Part shown: one piece after another, positions 45,458 to 55,429 of the stretch
Position numbering within the stretch: the stretch's first letter is position 1
Layout: every line of letters begins with the position of its first letter
NCBI GenBank assembly: GCA_944325085.1
Contig: CALUYT010000050.1
Span: 1 to 64,000, forward strand
DNA: 64,000 nt
From: Candidatus Gastranaerophilales bacterium
GTDB taxonomy: Bacteria > Cyanobacteriota > Vampirovibrionia > Gastranaerophilales > Gastranaerophilaceae
Direction: 5' to 3'
The notes under the pieces: model-generated
Databases searched by the model: none
The model's input: only the letters and a program-made list of their open reading frames with translations
What the model was told of the DNA's origin: nothing
Made by a program: the position numbers and the translations under genes

Positions 45458-46315
45458 ATGAAAGTTTTATTTTGTACAGACGGATCAAAAATAAGTTATC
45501 ATTCGATTCAAAATTTTTCTCATTGGGTAAAAGATTTTAGTGTAGATATAATATGTGCAGTAGATTGGAGTTTTTTACCGGATTCTGTATCTGTTGAAGA
45601 TAGTGAATTTGGTGCTCAGTGTGCAAATTCTGCAAATGCAATTTTAGCTTATTCAGAAAACTATTTAAAAGAACAGGGCATAAATATAAATAGAACCATA
45701 AAAATGTGTGGATCAACCGTAGATGCAATATTAGATACTTGTGATAAGGAAGATTATAATTGTATTATTTTAGGTTCACATGGAAAGCACGGTATTCAAA
45801 AATGGCTTGGTTCTGTTTCTCAAGAAGTTGCATCTGCTGCTAATATTTCTACTTATATTTCAAAAGGTGTTAATGAAAGGCAAAAGGTTTTATTTGCTGT
45901 TGATTCAACAGATATTAGTTTAACTGTTGTAGAAAAATGTTTAAATGAATTTGATTTTGAAAGTAAGGAAATCGTATTGGCTACTGTTTATGAAATACCT
46001 GATTATTTGTTTTTGGAAGGCAATATTGATTCTAATTGGGTTTTGGAGGTTAATAGAAAACAAGAAGTCGCAGCGATGTTTTTATTAAATAAATTTGAAA
46101 AGATGTTTAATGATAAAGGTTTGACTGTTAAAACTAAGTCTATTTTAAGTGGTAATCCCGCAAACGAAATTATAAAATATTCAGATAGACAGAATGTTGA
46201 CCTTGTGATTTGTGGAATTCACAATAGAAAATATCTTTCGAAATTTCTATTGAGCTCAGTAAGTAAGCGTGTTTTAGAATCTTCAAAATCTGATGTTTTA
46301 CTTGTTAGACCATAA
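45458..46315 (+). CDS. Tandem universal stress protein
   Basis: A 285-residue protein with two UspA domains (about 1-140 and 145-285). Domain 1 has the ATP-binding motif G-S-H-G-K-H-G-I-Q-K-W-L-G-S. Domain 2 keeps V-I-C-G-I-H-N-R but lacks the second Gly pattern, so it may not bind ATP. The family helps cells survive stress. AAGGAG precedes the ATG. It overlaps the convergent LD-carboxypeptidase by 11 nt. Confidence 0.88.
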   Translation: MKVLFCTDGSKISYHSIQNFSHWVKDFSVDIICAVDWSFLPDSVSVEDSEFGAQCANSANAILAYSENYLKEQGININRTIKMCGSTVDAILDTCDKEDYNCIILGSHGKHGIQKWLGSVSQEVASAANISTYISKGVNERQKVLFAVDSTDISLTVVEKCLNEFDFESKEIVLATVYEIPDYLFLEGNIDSNWVLEVNRKQEVAAMFLLNKFEKMFNDKGLTVKTKSILSGNPANEIIKYSDRQNVDLVICGIHNRKYLSKFLLSSVSKRVLESSKSDVLLVRP

Positions 46316-47204
46316 AATTTGAAACTTTTATAATATTATTTTCTAAACTTGCAAAGGCGCCATACGGTATGGTTGCCTTTCTTTGTTTGTGGGTAAATGG
46401 GTAACCCTTGATAGCTGGAATATTTAAGTCATTTGCTATGTCTTTAAATATCTCATTTAAATAATTTTCGTTATCGATGTCTAAAAAATCTCCAAGTAAA
46501 ATGGCTTTTATATTCTTTTTAAATGTTGGAATATTTAATAATTGTGTTATATATTTATCTATTTTGTATGCATTTTCATTTAAATCTTCAGCAAAAAATA
46601 TAAAATTTTCGTCAGGAATAAACTCTTGTCCGCACAAAGATGCCAACGTCGCTAAGTTGCCGCCAAATAAAATTCCTTCTGCATTGCCTTCTTTTAGTAT
46701 TTGAGTTTCTGAAGTTTTAATTTGAATATTATTATTTTGTAGCGTTTTAAAAAATTCTTTTTGGGTGTATTCATCTATTATCTCATTTGAAAAGTCACTT
46801 TGAGCCATTGGTCCTGAAAATGTTATTAGATTACTCTTTTTTAGGAACATAGCATTTAATGCTGTGATATCTGAAAATCCGCAAAAGATTTTTGGATTGT
46901 TTTTAATTATTTCATAATCGATTTTGTTAATTAACCTAATCGCACCATATCCACCTCTGGCACAAAGTATGGCATCAATATTTTTGTTTGAAAATGCCCA
47001 ATGTAAATCTTCTAGTCTATCTTCATCTGAACCTGCAAGATATCTTAGTTCTTTGTTTATATTTTTACCTAATTTTACTTTATAACCTTTGTTTTCGAGA
47101 TATTCTTTTGCAATATTTGTTTTCTCAAGGTCAATATTACCTGAAGTTGCTATTATAGCAATTGTATCTCCACTTTTTAATTTATTTGGTTTAATTAAGT
47201 TCAT
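46305..47204 (-). CDS. LD-carboxypeptidase (peptidase family S66)
   Basis: The 299-residue protein has the S66 N-terminus G-D-T-I-A-I-I-A-T-S-G, then C-A-R-G-G-Y-G, F-C-G-F-S-D-I-T-A-L and G-G-N-L-A-T-L-A-S-L-C-G. These cytosolic enzymes trim the terminal D-Ala from L,D-bonded peptides in murein recycling. Related family members give microcin C immunity, but no such cluster is nearby. AAGGGT precedes the ATG. Confidence 0.92.
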   Translation of the reverse strand: MNLIKPNKLKSGDTIAIIATSGNIDLEKTNIAKEYLENKGYKVKLGKNINKELRYLAGSDEDRLEDLHWAFSNKNIDAILCARGGYGAIRLINKIDYEIIKNNPKIFCGFSDITALNAMFLKKSNLITFSGPMAQSDFSNEIIDEYTQKEFFKTLQNNNIQIKTSETQILKEGNAEGILFGGNLATLASLCGQEFIPDENFIFFAEDLNENAYKIDKYITQLLNIPTFKKNIKAILLGDFLDIDNENYLNEIFKDIANDLNIPAIKGYPFTHKQRKATIPYGAFASLENNIIKVSNFMV

Positions 47205-47229
47205 ATATTACCCTTTTTTAGAGATTATT

Positions 47230-47238
47230 TGATATAAT
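47230..47238 (+). promoter_or_regulatory. Extended -10 of dnaX, probably leaderless
   Basis: TGaTATAAT ends 9 nt before the ATG at 47248, and no ribosome-binding site lies in between. The second ATG (47254) also has none. Confidence 0.5.
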
Positions 47239-47247
47239 TACTTTATC

Positions 47248-49161
47248 ATGAATATGAATTATATACCTTTATACAGAAAATATAGACCTCAGGCTATAGA
47301 ACAGATTGTTGGGCAAGAACATATAAAACGAGCTTTGGCAAATGCTATTCAGATGGATAGAATTTCTCATGCTTATTTGTTTACAGGTCCTAGAGGTACC
47401 GGTAAAACATCTACTGCCAGAATTTTTGCAAAATCATTGAATTGTGTTAATGGTCCTACAATTTCACCTTGTAATGAATGTGAAAATTGTAAAAATATTA
47501 CTAATTCAATACCTATTGATGTTATAGAAATAGACGCAGCAAGTAATCGTTCGGTTAATGATGCTGATGAAATTATTCAAAAAGTTGCTTTAGCGCCTGT
47601 ACAAAGTCGTTATAAAATTTATATAATTGACGAAGTTCATATGCTTACAAATCAAGCATTTAATGCATTGCTAAAAACACTTGAAGAACCTCCTAAAAAT
47701 GTTATATTTATTCTTGCAACTACAGAAGTTCATAAAGTCTTGGATACTATAAAAAGTCGTTGTCAACGTTTTGATTTTAAACGAATTACGACTTCGGATA
47801 TCGCTAAACATTTAAGGTATATTTCCGATCAAGAAAAAATTAATATAACAGATGATGCTCTTTCTTATATTGCGCAAAATTCTGCAGGCGGAATGAGAGA
47901 TAGTATTGCTTTGTTAGACCAGTTAAGTGTATTGAATTCTTCTGATGCTCCAATTTCTGTTGATGATATTAATTCATTGTTGGGAAGATTATCTTTTAAT
48001 TCTTTGACATCTTTGTTTGAAGCAATTGTTTCTTCAAATCAAAACGGTGCTCTTGATATTTTAAATTCAATATATAATCAAGGGAATGAACCAACTCAAA
48101 TTTTGTCAAATTTATTAGAGTATTTGAGAAATGCGTTGATTTTAAAATCTGTTAATAGCGAACTTAGTAATTCAGTTGTTCAATTAAATGAAGAACAAAC
48201 AAAGTTTTTGAAAGGTAAGTTAGAGAATTTAGAGGTTCATCAGTTAGTTTCGTTAATTGATAAATGCGCTTCTTATATAAAAGATTTGAAAACTACAACA
48301 AATCCAAAATTATGGTTAGATGTTGCTATTTTAGATATGTCAAATCTTGTGGAAAATACTAAACTTGAAGATTTACAAAGACGAATTTCTGCATTGGAAT
48401 CAGGGGAAGCTCCAAAAATGATAATAAATGCTTCTCCGTATAGTACTCCACCTTCTCCTGTTAAGAAGCCTGAAGTAATGAAACCAATGAAGAAAGATAT
48501 AAATACATCTAATGCGCAACCTGTAGTTCAAAAAGAAACAAGCAAAGCTACGGTAAATTCAGATAGTGGTAAAAACTTAACTGAAGAAGAAGTTTTAACG
48601 GATGCTGTTCCAATGTCAAAGGCAGCTTCTCCAAATTCATTGAAAAATTTGTGGGTGAAGTTGTTAGAAAATGTTTCAAGTTTCCCATCAAGAGCTATTT
48701 TAAAACAGCAAGCTTTACCTGTTAAAATAACACCTGAAGAAGTTATTATTTCTATAAAAAATCAAAATTGGTTAAAACAATTTGGACCTGAAGGTTCTAA
48801 GCATAACTTTATTGTTGAGGCTTCTAATTCTTTGTTTGGAGCTGCTGTTAAAAGGGTTATTGTACGTTCTCCAGAACCAGGTGATGATAATATAAGAAAA
48901 GAACAATCTGAAGCAGGAGATGATGAAAAACCTGCCCCTGAGGTTTCAAAACCTGTAAAATCTTTTGAAAAGAAAGCTCCGGAATATACCCCCAGTGAAG
49001 TAAAAGAAGCTGTAGAAGCAAATATTGAAGATGATAGCAGTCAAGATGAGGATAATAACTCTGAATCAAGTTCAATAGTTAATAAATCATCTAAAAATTC
49101 TTATCATTCTGACAGTGTTAATATAGTAATGGATCTTTTTGAAGGTAAGTTAATAGAATAA
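47248..49161 (+). CDS. dnaX: DNA polymerase III subunits gamma/tau
   Basis: This 637-residue clamp-loader ATPase shows Walker A G-P-R-G-T-G-K-T-S-T, the zinc site with C-N-E-C-E-N-C, I-D-E-V-H-M-L-T and S-R-C-Q-R-F-D-F. The conserved core spans residues 1-380. The rest is low-complexity linker, then a domain (~460-545) and an acidic Ser-rich tail. A programmed frameshift for a short gamma form was looked for: no A6-slippery site with a nearby stop was convincing. Terminator follows. Confidence 0.96.
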   Translation: MNMNYIPLYRKYRPQAIEQIVGQEHIKRALANAIQMDRISHAYLFTGPRGTGKTSTARIFAKSLNCVNGPTISPCNECENCKNITNSIPIDVIEIDAASNRSVNDADEIIQKVALAPVQSRYKIYIIDEVHMLTNQAFNALLKTLEEPPKNVIFILATTEVHKVLDTIKSRCQRFDFKRITTSDIAKHLRYISDQEKINITDDALSYIAQNSAGGMRDSIALLDQLSVLNSSDAPISVDDINSLLGRLSFNSLTSLFEAIVSSNQNGALDILNSIYNQGNEPTQILSNLLEYLRNALILKSVNSELSNSVVQLNEEQTKFLKGKLENLEVHQLVSLIDKCASYIKDLKTTTNPKLWLDVAILDMSNLVENTKLEDLQRRISALESGEAPKMIINASPYSTPPSPVKKPEVMKPMKKDINTSNAQPVVQKETSKATVNSDSGKNLTEEEVLTDAVPMSKAASPNSLKNLWVKLLENVSSFPSRAILKQQALPVKITPEEVIISIKNQNWLKQFGPEGSKHNFIVEASNSLFGAAVKRVIVRSPEPGDDNIRKEQSEAGDDEKPAPEVSKPVKSFEKKAPEYTPSEVKEAVEANIEDDSSQDEDNNSESSSIVNKSSKNSYHSDSVNIVMDLFEGKLIE

Positions 49162-49162
49162 T

Positions 49163-49192
49163 AAAAAAGCCGATCTTTTGACCGGCTTTTTT
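49163..49192. terminator. Bidirectional terminator between dnaX and typA
   Basis: AAAAAAGCCG (49163-49172) pairs with CGGCTTTTTT (49183-49192), with T-tracts on both strands between convergent genes. Confidence 0.9.
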
Positions 49193-49196
49193 ATAT

Positions 49197-50993
49197 TTAA
49201 TTATATATTTTCTTTGTTAAATCAGCTTTTCTTAATCTGATATTTTCTGGAGTGATTTCGACAAGTTCATCTTCTCCGATATATTCTAGAGCTTCTTCAA
49301 GTGTTAAAATTTTTGGAGCTTGAAGGGTAACCATAACATCTGCAGTTGAACTTCTCATATTAGTAAGTTTTTTAGTTTTACAGATGTTTACTTGAATATC
49401 TTGAGATCTGTTGCCTTCTCCAATAATCATACCTCTATATACTTTTGTTTTTGGAGTGATGAAAAATACTCCTCTATCTTCAAATTGTGCAAGAGCATAT
49501 GGTATTGCTTCTCCTTGTTCAAAAGCAATTATAGATCCACTTCTTTGTCTTGGAATATCACCTGCATAAGGTCTGTAATGCAAGAATGTGTGATACATAA
49601 TACCTTCACCTCTTGTCATACGAATGAATTCACTTCTAAACCCGATTAATCCTCTTGCTGGTATATGGAATATCATGTTTGTGCGACCTTTTGAAGTTTG
49701 CATATCTTTCATTTCAGCTTTTCTTCCTGATAATCTTTCTATCGCACTTCCTGCATATTCTTCAGGTACATCAATTATTAAGTTTTCATATGGTTCACAT
49801 AATTCACCATTTATATGTTTGTATATTACTTCAGGTTTTGATACTGAAAATTCATAACCTTCTCGTCTCATTGTTTCAATTAGAATACTAAGATGTAATT
49901 CTCCTCTTCCTGAAACTCTGAAACTGTCTGTAGAATCAGTGTCTTCAACTCTTAAACTAACATTTTTTTCTAATTCATTATACAAACGTTTTCTCAATTG
50001 TCTTGAGGTTACAAATTTCCCTTCTTGTCCTGCAAATGGGCTGTCATTAACTGAGAAATTCATTTGTAATGTAGGTTCATCAACCTTTATAAGAGGCAAT
50101 GCTTTTGGATTATTTGGATCGCAGATTGTTTCTCCGATTTGAATATCAGAAAATCCTGCAACACCAACAATATCTCCGGCTGAAGCTTCTTCAATTTCTA
50201 CTCTGCCAAGGTCTTTAAAACCGAATAATTTAACAATTTTACCTCTTTCTTGAGAACCATCTGCATGTATTACGCATACTTGATCTTGAGATTTAACTTT
50301 ACCGTGAGCAATTCTACCAACAACGATACGTCCAACATATTCGTTGTAATCTAGAGTTGTTGCTCTAAATTGGAATGGTTCGTTAGCATCACCTTCCGGT
50401 GGTTGAATATTTTTAATTATAGAATCAAGAAGAGGTACCATATCTTTGCGTTCATCTTCAAGTTCTTTTATTGCAAAGCCGTTCAAACTGCTTGCAAATA
50501 TGAACGGAAAGTCAATTAAATCTTCTCTGTCAGTTAATTCTGTAAATAAATCAAATACTTTGTCTAATGCTGTTAAAGGTTCTGCTGCAGGCTTATCAAT
50601 TTTATTGATAACTACAATAATTTTCAAACCTAGTTCTAAAGCTTTTGATAAAACAAATCTGGTTTGAGGCATTGGACCTTCTGCAGCATCTACAATAAGT
50701 AAGGCTCCGTCAACCATGCCTAAAACTCGTTCAACTTCTCCTCCAAAGTCAGCGTGTCCTGGGGTATCAACAACATTAATTTTAGTTCCATTGTATGTAA
50801 TAGAAATGTTTTTAGAAAGAATTGTAATTCCTCTTTCTCTTTCTAAATCGTTGCTATCAAGGACTCTTTCTTCAACATGTTGGTGAGCTCCAAATACTCC
50901 GGCTTGCTTTAATAAGCAATCTACTAAAGTTGTTTTTCCGTGGTCAACGTGTGCTATTATTGCAATATTTCTAATGTTTTCATTACGTGTCAT
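49197..50993 (-). CDS. typA: Translational GTPase TypA/BipA
   Basis: The 598-residue GTPase has G1 [10 protein letters not shown]2 R-G-I-T-I, G3 D-T-P-G-H-A-D-F, G4 N-K-I-D and a BipA C-terminal domain (G-L-I-G-F-R-S-E-F). Family members bind the 70S ribosome under stress and at low temperature and help large-subunit assembly. Upstream spacing of ~100 nt holds no recognised leader, and the ATG lies near the usual family N-terminus ([12 protein letters not shown]). Confidence 0.96.
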   Translation of the reverse strand: MTRNENIRNIAIIAHVDHGKTTLVDCLLKQAGVFGAHQHVEERVLDSNDLERERGITILSKNISITYNGTKINVVDTPGHADFGGEVERVLGMVDGALLIVDAAEGPMPQTRFVLSKALELGLKIIVVINKIDKPAAEPLTALDKVFDLFTELTDREDLIDFPFIFASSLNGFAIKELEDERKDMVPLLDSIIKNIQPPEGDANEPFQFRATTLDYNEYVGRIVVGRIAHGKVKSQDQVCVIHADGSQERGKIVKLFGFKDLGRVEIEEASAGDIVGVAGFSDIQIGETICDPNNPKALPLIKVDEPTLQMNFSVNDSPFAGQEGKFVTSRQLRKRLYNELEKNVSLRVEDTDSTDSFRVSGRGELHLSILIETMRREGYEFSVSKPEVIYKHINGELCEPYENLIIDVPEEYAGSAIERLSGRKAEMKDMQTSKGRTNMIFHIPARGLIGFRSEFIRMTRGEGIMYHTFLHYRPYAGDIPRQRSGSIIAFEQGEAIPYALAQFEDRGVFFITPKTKVYRGMIIGEGNRSQDIQVNICKTKKLTNMRSSTADVMVTLQAPKILTLEEALEYIGEDELVEITPENIRLRKADLTKKIYN

Positions 50994-51092
50994 ACATATC
51001 CTGCCAATCGTATATTTTGTTTAGTGTACTTTTTACACTTATATAATAAAACAGACATTTTATATTTTCAATATGTTTAATAACATATTAAT

Positions 51093-51797
51093 TTATTTTT
51101 GTTTGCTTAGTTCTGATAAAAGTGTTTCATTTTTTGTTAATAAGTTTGCTATGCCGTGCTTTTTTAATATTTTATATGCCTCTGTAGCTTCTTCTAATGC
51201 TTCTTTAGGTGATTTATCTTTTATTATTTCTGCAATTTGAAGTTTTACTTTCCCTAATAATATTTCATAATTTTCTAAAGGTTTTAATTTTGTTTCAAGG
51301 GTTTGAAATCTGTTTTGTGCATTATTATAATTCTTGCAAATACTAGCAAGAGCTCTTTTTTCTGTATAGAGGATTTTTAGTAATTTATCACTTTGAGGTT
51401 CTGTTATTGAGTAAATTTTTCTCAAATCATTGCATCTGGCCATTATATGTACTGGATCATTGTATCTTTTTGCAATAGCAAGAGCTTTTGTTGCTAAATT
51501 TTCAATTTCAGTTGGATTATCTTTGTTGAGTTTAATTAAAAAACTGTAAATTATACCTGCGATATTGTTATATCCCTTGTTTACAAATAGTTCAGCCAGT
51601 CTGTTTGAGCCTTTGTTCATTGTTTGTAAATCATTTTGAGCGACAAAAGCATCTCCTATTTCTCCAAGCTCAGCGTAAAACGATTTTAAGTTTACATTTT
51701 CTTTTCTACTTATGCTTTTTGTTACTTTTTGTTCAAATAATTTAAAAGCTTTATTTGGGTTTGCTTGTATTGCTTTAGGGTCAAATGTTAATTTCAT
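51093..51797 (-). CDS. TPR-like helical protein of unknown function (234 residues)
   Basis: A cytoplasmic-looking protein with no signal or membrane helix. It starts K-L-T-F-D-P-K-A-I-Q-A-N-P-N-K-A. Helical units such as N-L-A-T-K-A-L-A-I-A-K-R-Y and A-L-E-E-A-T-E-A-Y-K-I-L-K-K look like tetratricopeptide helices. AAGGAG precedes the ATG. No family named. It lies between typA and the MFS gene, all on the minus strand. Confidence 0.6.
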   Translation of the reverse strand: MKLTFDPKAIQANPNKAFKLFEQKVTKSISRKENVNLKSFYAELGEIGDAFVAQNDLQTMNKGSNRLAELFVNKGYNNIAGIIYSFLIKLNKDNPTEIENLATKALAIAKRYNDPVHIMARCNDLRKIYSITEPQSDKLLKILYTEKRALASICKNYNNAQNRFQTLETKLKPLENYEILLGKVKLQIAEIIKDKSPKEALEEATEAYKILKKHGIANLLTKNETLLSELSKQK

Positions 51798-51849
51798 ATG
51801 GATCTCCTTATGCTTGTTTTAAATCCTCTGAAAAAATTTTTTTGCTAAA

Positions 51850-53238
51850 TTATTTAGATTCTGGTTTGTAAGCAATATATGCACAAATTAAGCAGATTAT
51901 TCCAAAGAAAATACCAAAGCACATTGTCCAGTGGTATGATGTTAAAAATGCGGATTGGTAAGCTTTACCTTGTTCTTGTAATAGATTTCTGAAACTATCA
52001 AAAAGAGTAATTGTTATAGCTACACCAAGAATATTTCCTAAATTTCTAGCTAAAGATAGTATTCCGCTGGCTATTCCTAATTCGCTCTTTTTGACGCATG
52101 TAATAATTGCATTATTCGAAGGTGATTGAAAACAACCATTACCAACTCCCATAATTACAGAAGCTAGAATAATTTCCCACATAGGTGTATTAACATTAAA
52201 AGTTGTAAATATAATTAATGCAAGAATATATATGCTAGGACCTATTATTGTTAATTTTCTGCTGCCGTTTTTTCCTGCATAACTTCCTGCAAATGGTGCA
52301 ATTATTGATGATGCTATTGAATATGGCAATATTAGTAAGCCGGTAACAAATGCGTTATATTTTACTATTTCTTGTAAAAATAAAGGTAATAAAATCCCGT
52401 TTGTGAACATGCACATGTAAGATGTCATTACTGCAATATTCCCAAATGTAAATGTTTTAATTTTAAACATTTTAAAATTAATTAATGGGTAATTGATTTT
52501 TTTATCTCTAAAATAAAATAATGCTCCAAAGATTAATGTAAGGATACCTAAGACAATAATTTTTATCGATTTCCAGCCCCAATTGTGTCCTTCTGATATT
52601 GCTAAAAGTAGTGCAAATAGTGCAATAGTAAAATATAAGAAGCCTTTATAATCGAATTTAAAAGTTTTCTTCTTTATATAAGAAGGTAAAATTTTAAAAG
52701 AGACAATAGCGCCAATAATTGCAATAGGCACTGAAGGTAAGAATATTGTGTGCCAGCCAAAAGAATTTATAAGAAAACCTCCAACCGCAGGTCCGCTCAT
52801 TCCACCTATTGCTACAAGGCATGCATTTATGCCTAAGGCTTTGCCTCTATCTTCACCTTTAAATAGTGTTGCAATAGTTGCAGGTCCGTTTGCAATCATG
52901 ATTGATGCTCCCATTGCTTCTATGCATCTATATGCAAGTAGTAAGTAAAAGGTGTTTGCTGTTGAGTTTAAAAATGCTCCGCATGCAAATATTAAGAAGC
53001 CAAAGCCGTAAATTTTATTTTTTGGAAATATATCTCCAAGTTTTCCAAAAAAAGGTAAAAATACTGTTAATACAAGCATGTATGCAATAACTACCCATTG
53101 TACTTCTGCTAATGTAATATTTAACCCTTGAGAAATTGGATATAAAGCAAGATTAACGGTGCTAGAATCAAGCATTCCTAAAAAGTTTCCGGCTATTATA
53201 AAGAGGCAAATTATCCATTTTATATTTTTATTAGTCAT
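51850..53238 (-). CDS. MFS multidrug efflux transporter (DHA2/EmrB-QacA-like)
   Basis: A 462-residue transporter with about 14 hydrophobic segments. The DHA2 features M-L-D-S-S-T-V-N-L-A-L-Y near residue 22 and W-V-V-I-A-Y-M-L and G-K-L-G-D-I-F-P are clear. It probably exports drugs or metabolites using the proton gradient. The ATG is preceded by TGaTATCAT with 6 nt gap and no ribosome-binding site. No regulator gene is adjacent. Confidence 0.9.
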   Translation of the reverse strand: MTNKNIKWIICLFIIAGNFLGMLDSSTVNLALYPISQGLNITLAEVQWVVIAYMLVLTVFLPFFGKLGDIFPKNKIYGFGFLIFACGAFLNSTANTFYLLLAYRCIEAMGASIMIANGPATIATLFKGEDRGKALGINACLVAIGGMSGPAVGGFLINSFGWHTIFLPSVPIAIIGAIVSFKILPSYIKKKTFKFDYKGFLYFTIALFALLLAISEGHNWGWKSIKIIVLGILTLIFGALFYFRDKKINYPLINFKMFKIKTFTFGNIAVMTSYMCMFTNGILLPLFLQEIVKYNAFVTGLLILPYSIASSIIAPFAGSYAGKNGSRKLTIIGPSIYILALIIFTTFNVNTPMWEIILASVIMGVGNGCFQSPSNNAIITCVKKSELGIASGILSLARNLGNILGVAITITLFDSFRNLLQEQGKAYQSAFLTSYHWTMCFGIFFGIICLICAYIAYKPESK

Positions 53239-53244
53239 AAGTGT

Positions 53245-53253
53245 ATGATATCA
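53245..53253 (-). promoter_or_regulatory. Extended -10 of MFS transporter, probably leaderless
   Basis: TGaTATCAT lies 6 nt upstream of the ATG at 53238 on the minus strand, and no Shine-Dalgarno sequence is present. Confidence 0.5.
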
Positions 53254-53357
53254 TATAAAATTTTACAGTTTGTAAAGTTTTATTTATGTCTTGTATTGTA
53301 GGTGCAATTAGACTTTCAGGGTATAAGTTTAATATCTTATACAAATTTAATCATTTG

Positions 53358-53386
53358 TTGAAAACTATATTGATACATGATATAAT
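53358..53386 (+). promoter_or_regulatory. Promoter of the pilin-tailspike tandem
   Basis: TTGAAA (53358-53363), exactly 17 nt, then TATAAT (53381-53386) with TG at the extended position. Transcription would start about 25 nt before the ATG at 53418. The same TTGAAA-17 pattern precedes the third paralogue. Confidence 0.75.
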
Positions 53387-53417
53387 GTATAATATAATAG
53401 ACTATATTTGGAGTTTG

Positions 53418-55415
53418 ATGAGGATGAATTTAAATAATAAAAAGGCATTTTCGCTTACTGAGCTTTTAATTGTTTTGGTTATCGTAGCAGTTTTATTTGC
53501 GGCAGCATTACCTATTTTGACAAAGCGTAGTGTAAACATTAGTAATGCAGATGAGCAAGTATGGAGTTATGTAAGCCAAGATGACCAAAAGGATGCGTTT
53601 TATGATGCTGGTGTAAGAGCTTATACTACAACAGCTTATGTCGGTTTAGATGCTGTAGAACTTGTTGATGCTAAGCCATATTCAAAAGTTGTATTGAGAG
53701 CTAAAAAGAATCAAAATATGATTCAGTTTAGATATGGCGAAGGTATTGGTACTCTATCTGGGTTGTTTGCTATTGATGATAATGGCAATATAGTTGCATC
53801 TGGTAAGTTGCCAGGTACTGCAGCTAGCAATTACATGATAACCGGTTCAAACAATACTGTTGCAGGTATGGGTGCATTTTCATCAGCTACTAATAGAAAA
53901 AATGATGTAGCAATAGGTTCAAATACATTGACAGTTGCAAATTCATCCGCATCTTATGCTGATAACTTAGCTATTGGTGTAAATTCTGGTATTTATTCTA
54001 AAAATACAAATAATAACGTGTTCGTAGGCGCAAATACTAACAAAGTTACAGAATCATTTAACACAGTTGGTGTTGGAGCTAACGTTGTTGGTTCTGGTAG
54101 TGGAGGTACTGCTACTGGTGGTGGCAATGAAAACGTATTTGCCGGATATTTTGTTGGTAACGTAGGTTTTACAGGCGGTACAAATTCGCAAAAAAATACA
54201 GTTTTAGGTTCAAAATATTATGCTACGAATGCTTCAAATAATACTATTGTAGGTTATGATACTTTTAGTGGTGGTAAAATTACCGCACAAAATATAACTG
54301 CGGTTGGTCCAAATTCTTGTTTATCAATGCAGTTACCTTATTCTAGTAATTCAAATCCTGGTAGAAGAACTTGTATTGGTTACGATTCAGCTAAAACTCG
54401 TGGTGACCAGATTAATAAATCTCCAGATTCATTTGAAAAAGATAGTTATGATCACATTTTTATAGGTGGTACTCCAGCAGGCGCATTTGGTGGTCGTGCT
54501 GTATTAGAAGTTCATAATATTAATACAACTCCTTCCTTGGCAGCTAAACCTAAGTTGGGACCTTCTGTTGTACTTAATTCAAATTTGGTAGTAAGAGGTA
54601 ATTTATATATACCTGATGCTGAAAAAGGAAGACTTACTCCAATTACTCCAAGTTTAGTTTTACCAGAAACATTCTACAGTATGGAAAATGGTGCTGATAG
54701 ATGTGGTAGAAAATGTATTGCAAGAAGACGCCGTGGTTGGTATGCAAAAGATAGATGTGCTGCTTTAGGTGCAATTTTGGGTGCTATTGTCGGCGCTCTA
54801 ACTATGGCTGTACTTATTTTGACTAACGTAATTGCTCCAGGTGTTGCTGGTGGTATTTATTTAGTATTATGGGGCGCCGGTTTTGGCGGCAGTATAGGTT
54901 CCATCTTTAATGGTAGTAAGTATAAACGTGCTGTTGACCCACCTTCATATACTACATTATCATTTATGCCTGACAAGTATAGTTGTGGTGCAGCTGATAA
55001 ACAATATCCAAATGGCACATATTGTCCTAATTTACAGTTATCAGATATGAGATTAAAGAGTGTTAAATCTTTAAATACTGATGCTCTTGAAAAAATAATG
55101 TTGACTGTACCTTATAACTATACATATAAATTCGACAAAGAAGCTACTCCTCAAGTAGGTGTGATAGCTCAAGATTTACAAAAATACTTCCCAGATTCCG
55201 TAACTGAGGATAAAGATGGATATTTGAATATCCGTTGGGATGAAATGTTCTTTGCAACTATAAATTCTGTAAAATCTTTAATTTCTGAAATTGCTAATTT
55301 AGGTGATGATGTTTATATTTTAGAATTAGATGCAAAAAATGTAACAAAAGAACAAAAGAATATTAAAGATAGAATTAATAAGATAAATAAAAAGTTAGAT
55401 AAACTTGAAGATTAA
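53418..55415 (+). CDS. Pilin-tailspike chimera 1: prepilin leader, adhesin repeats, S74 chaperone
   Basis: 665 residues from the ATG at 53418, which follows GGAG. The prepilin leader reads K-K-A, then F-S-L-T-E-L-L, with hydrophobic helix about 11-35. Residues ~145-340 have head repeats such as N-N-V-F-V-G-A-N and N-T-V-G-V-G-A. Then N-S-C-L-S and R-T-C-I-G, then V-L-E-V-H-N and N-L-V-V-R-G. A unique insert (~425-500) has R-C-G-R-K-C and a second hydrophobic stretch (A-L-G-A-I-L-G-A-I-V-G-A). The S74 chaperone domain starts at Ser542 (S-D-M-R-L-K) with G-V-I-A-Q-D-L, and the C-terminus is a coiled coil. Likely exported on the type IV pilus route and self-cleaved. Confidence 0.85.
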   Translation: MRMNLNNKKAFSLTELLIVLVIVAVLFAAALPILTKRSVNISNADEQVWSYVSQDDQKDAFYDAGVRAYTTTAYVGLDAVELVDAKPYSKVVLRAKKNQNMIQFRYGEGIGTLSGLFAIDDNGNIVASGKLPGTAASNYMITGSNNTVAGMGAFSSATNRKNDVAIGSNTLTVANSSASYADNLAIGVNSGIYSKNTNNNVFVGANTNKVTESFNTVGVGANVVGSGSGGTATGGGNENVFAGYFVGNVGFTGGTNSQKNTVLGSKYYATNASNNTIVGYDTFSGGKITAQNITAVGPNSCLSMQLPYSSNSNPGRRTCIGYDSAKTRGDQINKSPDSFEKDSYDHIFIGGTPAGAFGGRAVLEVHNINTTPSLAAKPKLGPSVVLNSNLVVRGNLYIPDAEKGRLTPITPSLVLPETFYSMENGADRCGRKCIARRRRGWYAKDRCAALGAILGAIVGALTMAVLILTNVIAPGVAGGIYLVLWGAGFGGSIGSIFNGSKYKRAVDPPSYTTLSFMPDKYSCGAADKQYPNGTYCPNLQLSDMRLKSVKSLNTDALEKIMLTVPYNYTYKFDKEATPQVGVIAQDLQKYFPDSVTEDKDGYLNIRWDEMFFATINSVKSLISEIANLGDDVYILELDAKNVTKEQKNIKDRINKINKKLDKLED

Positions 55416-55429
55416 TTATGGAGCAGAAT

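Noticed and set aside
48421..49140. Programmed frameshift in dnaX for a short gamma subunit
   Set aside because: No run of six or more A with a nearby -1 stop and hairpin was seen, so there is no support.
53286..53417. Longer start for pilin-tailspike chimera 1
   Set aside because: The -35/-10 promoter (53358-53386) is inside it, and the prepilin leader fits the ATG at 53418.
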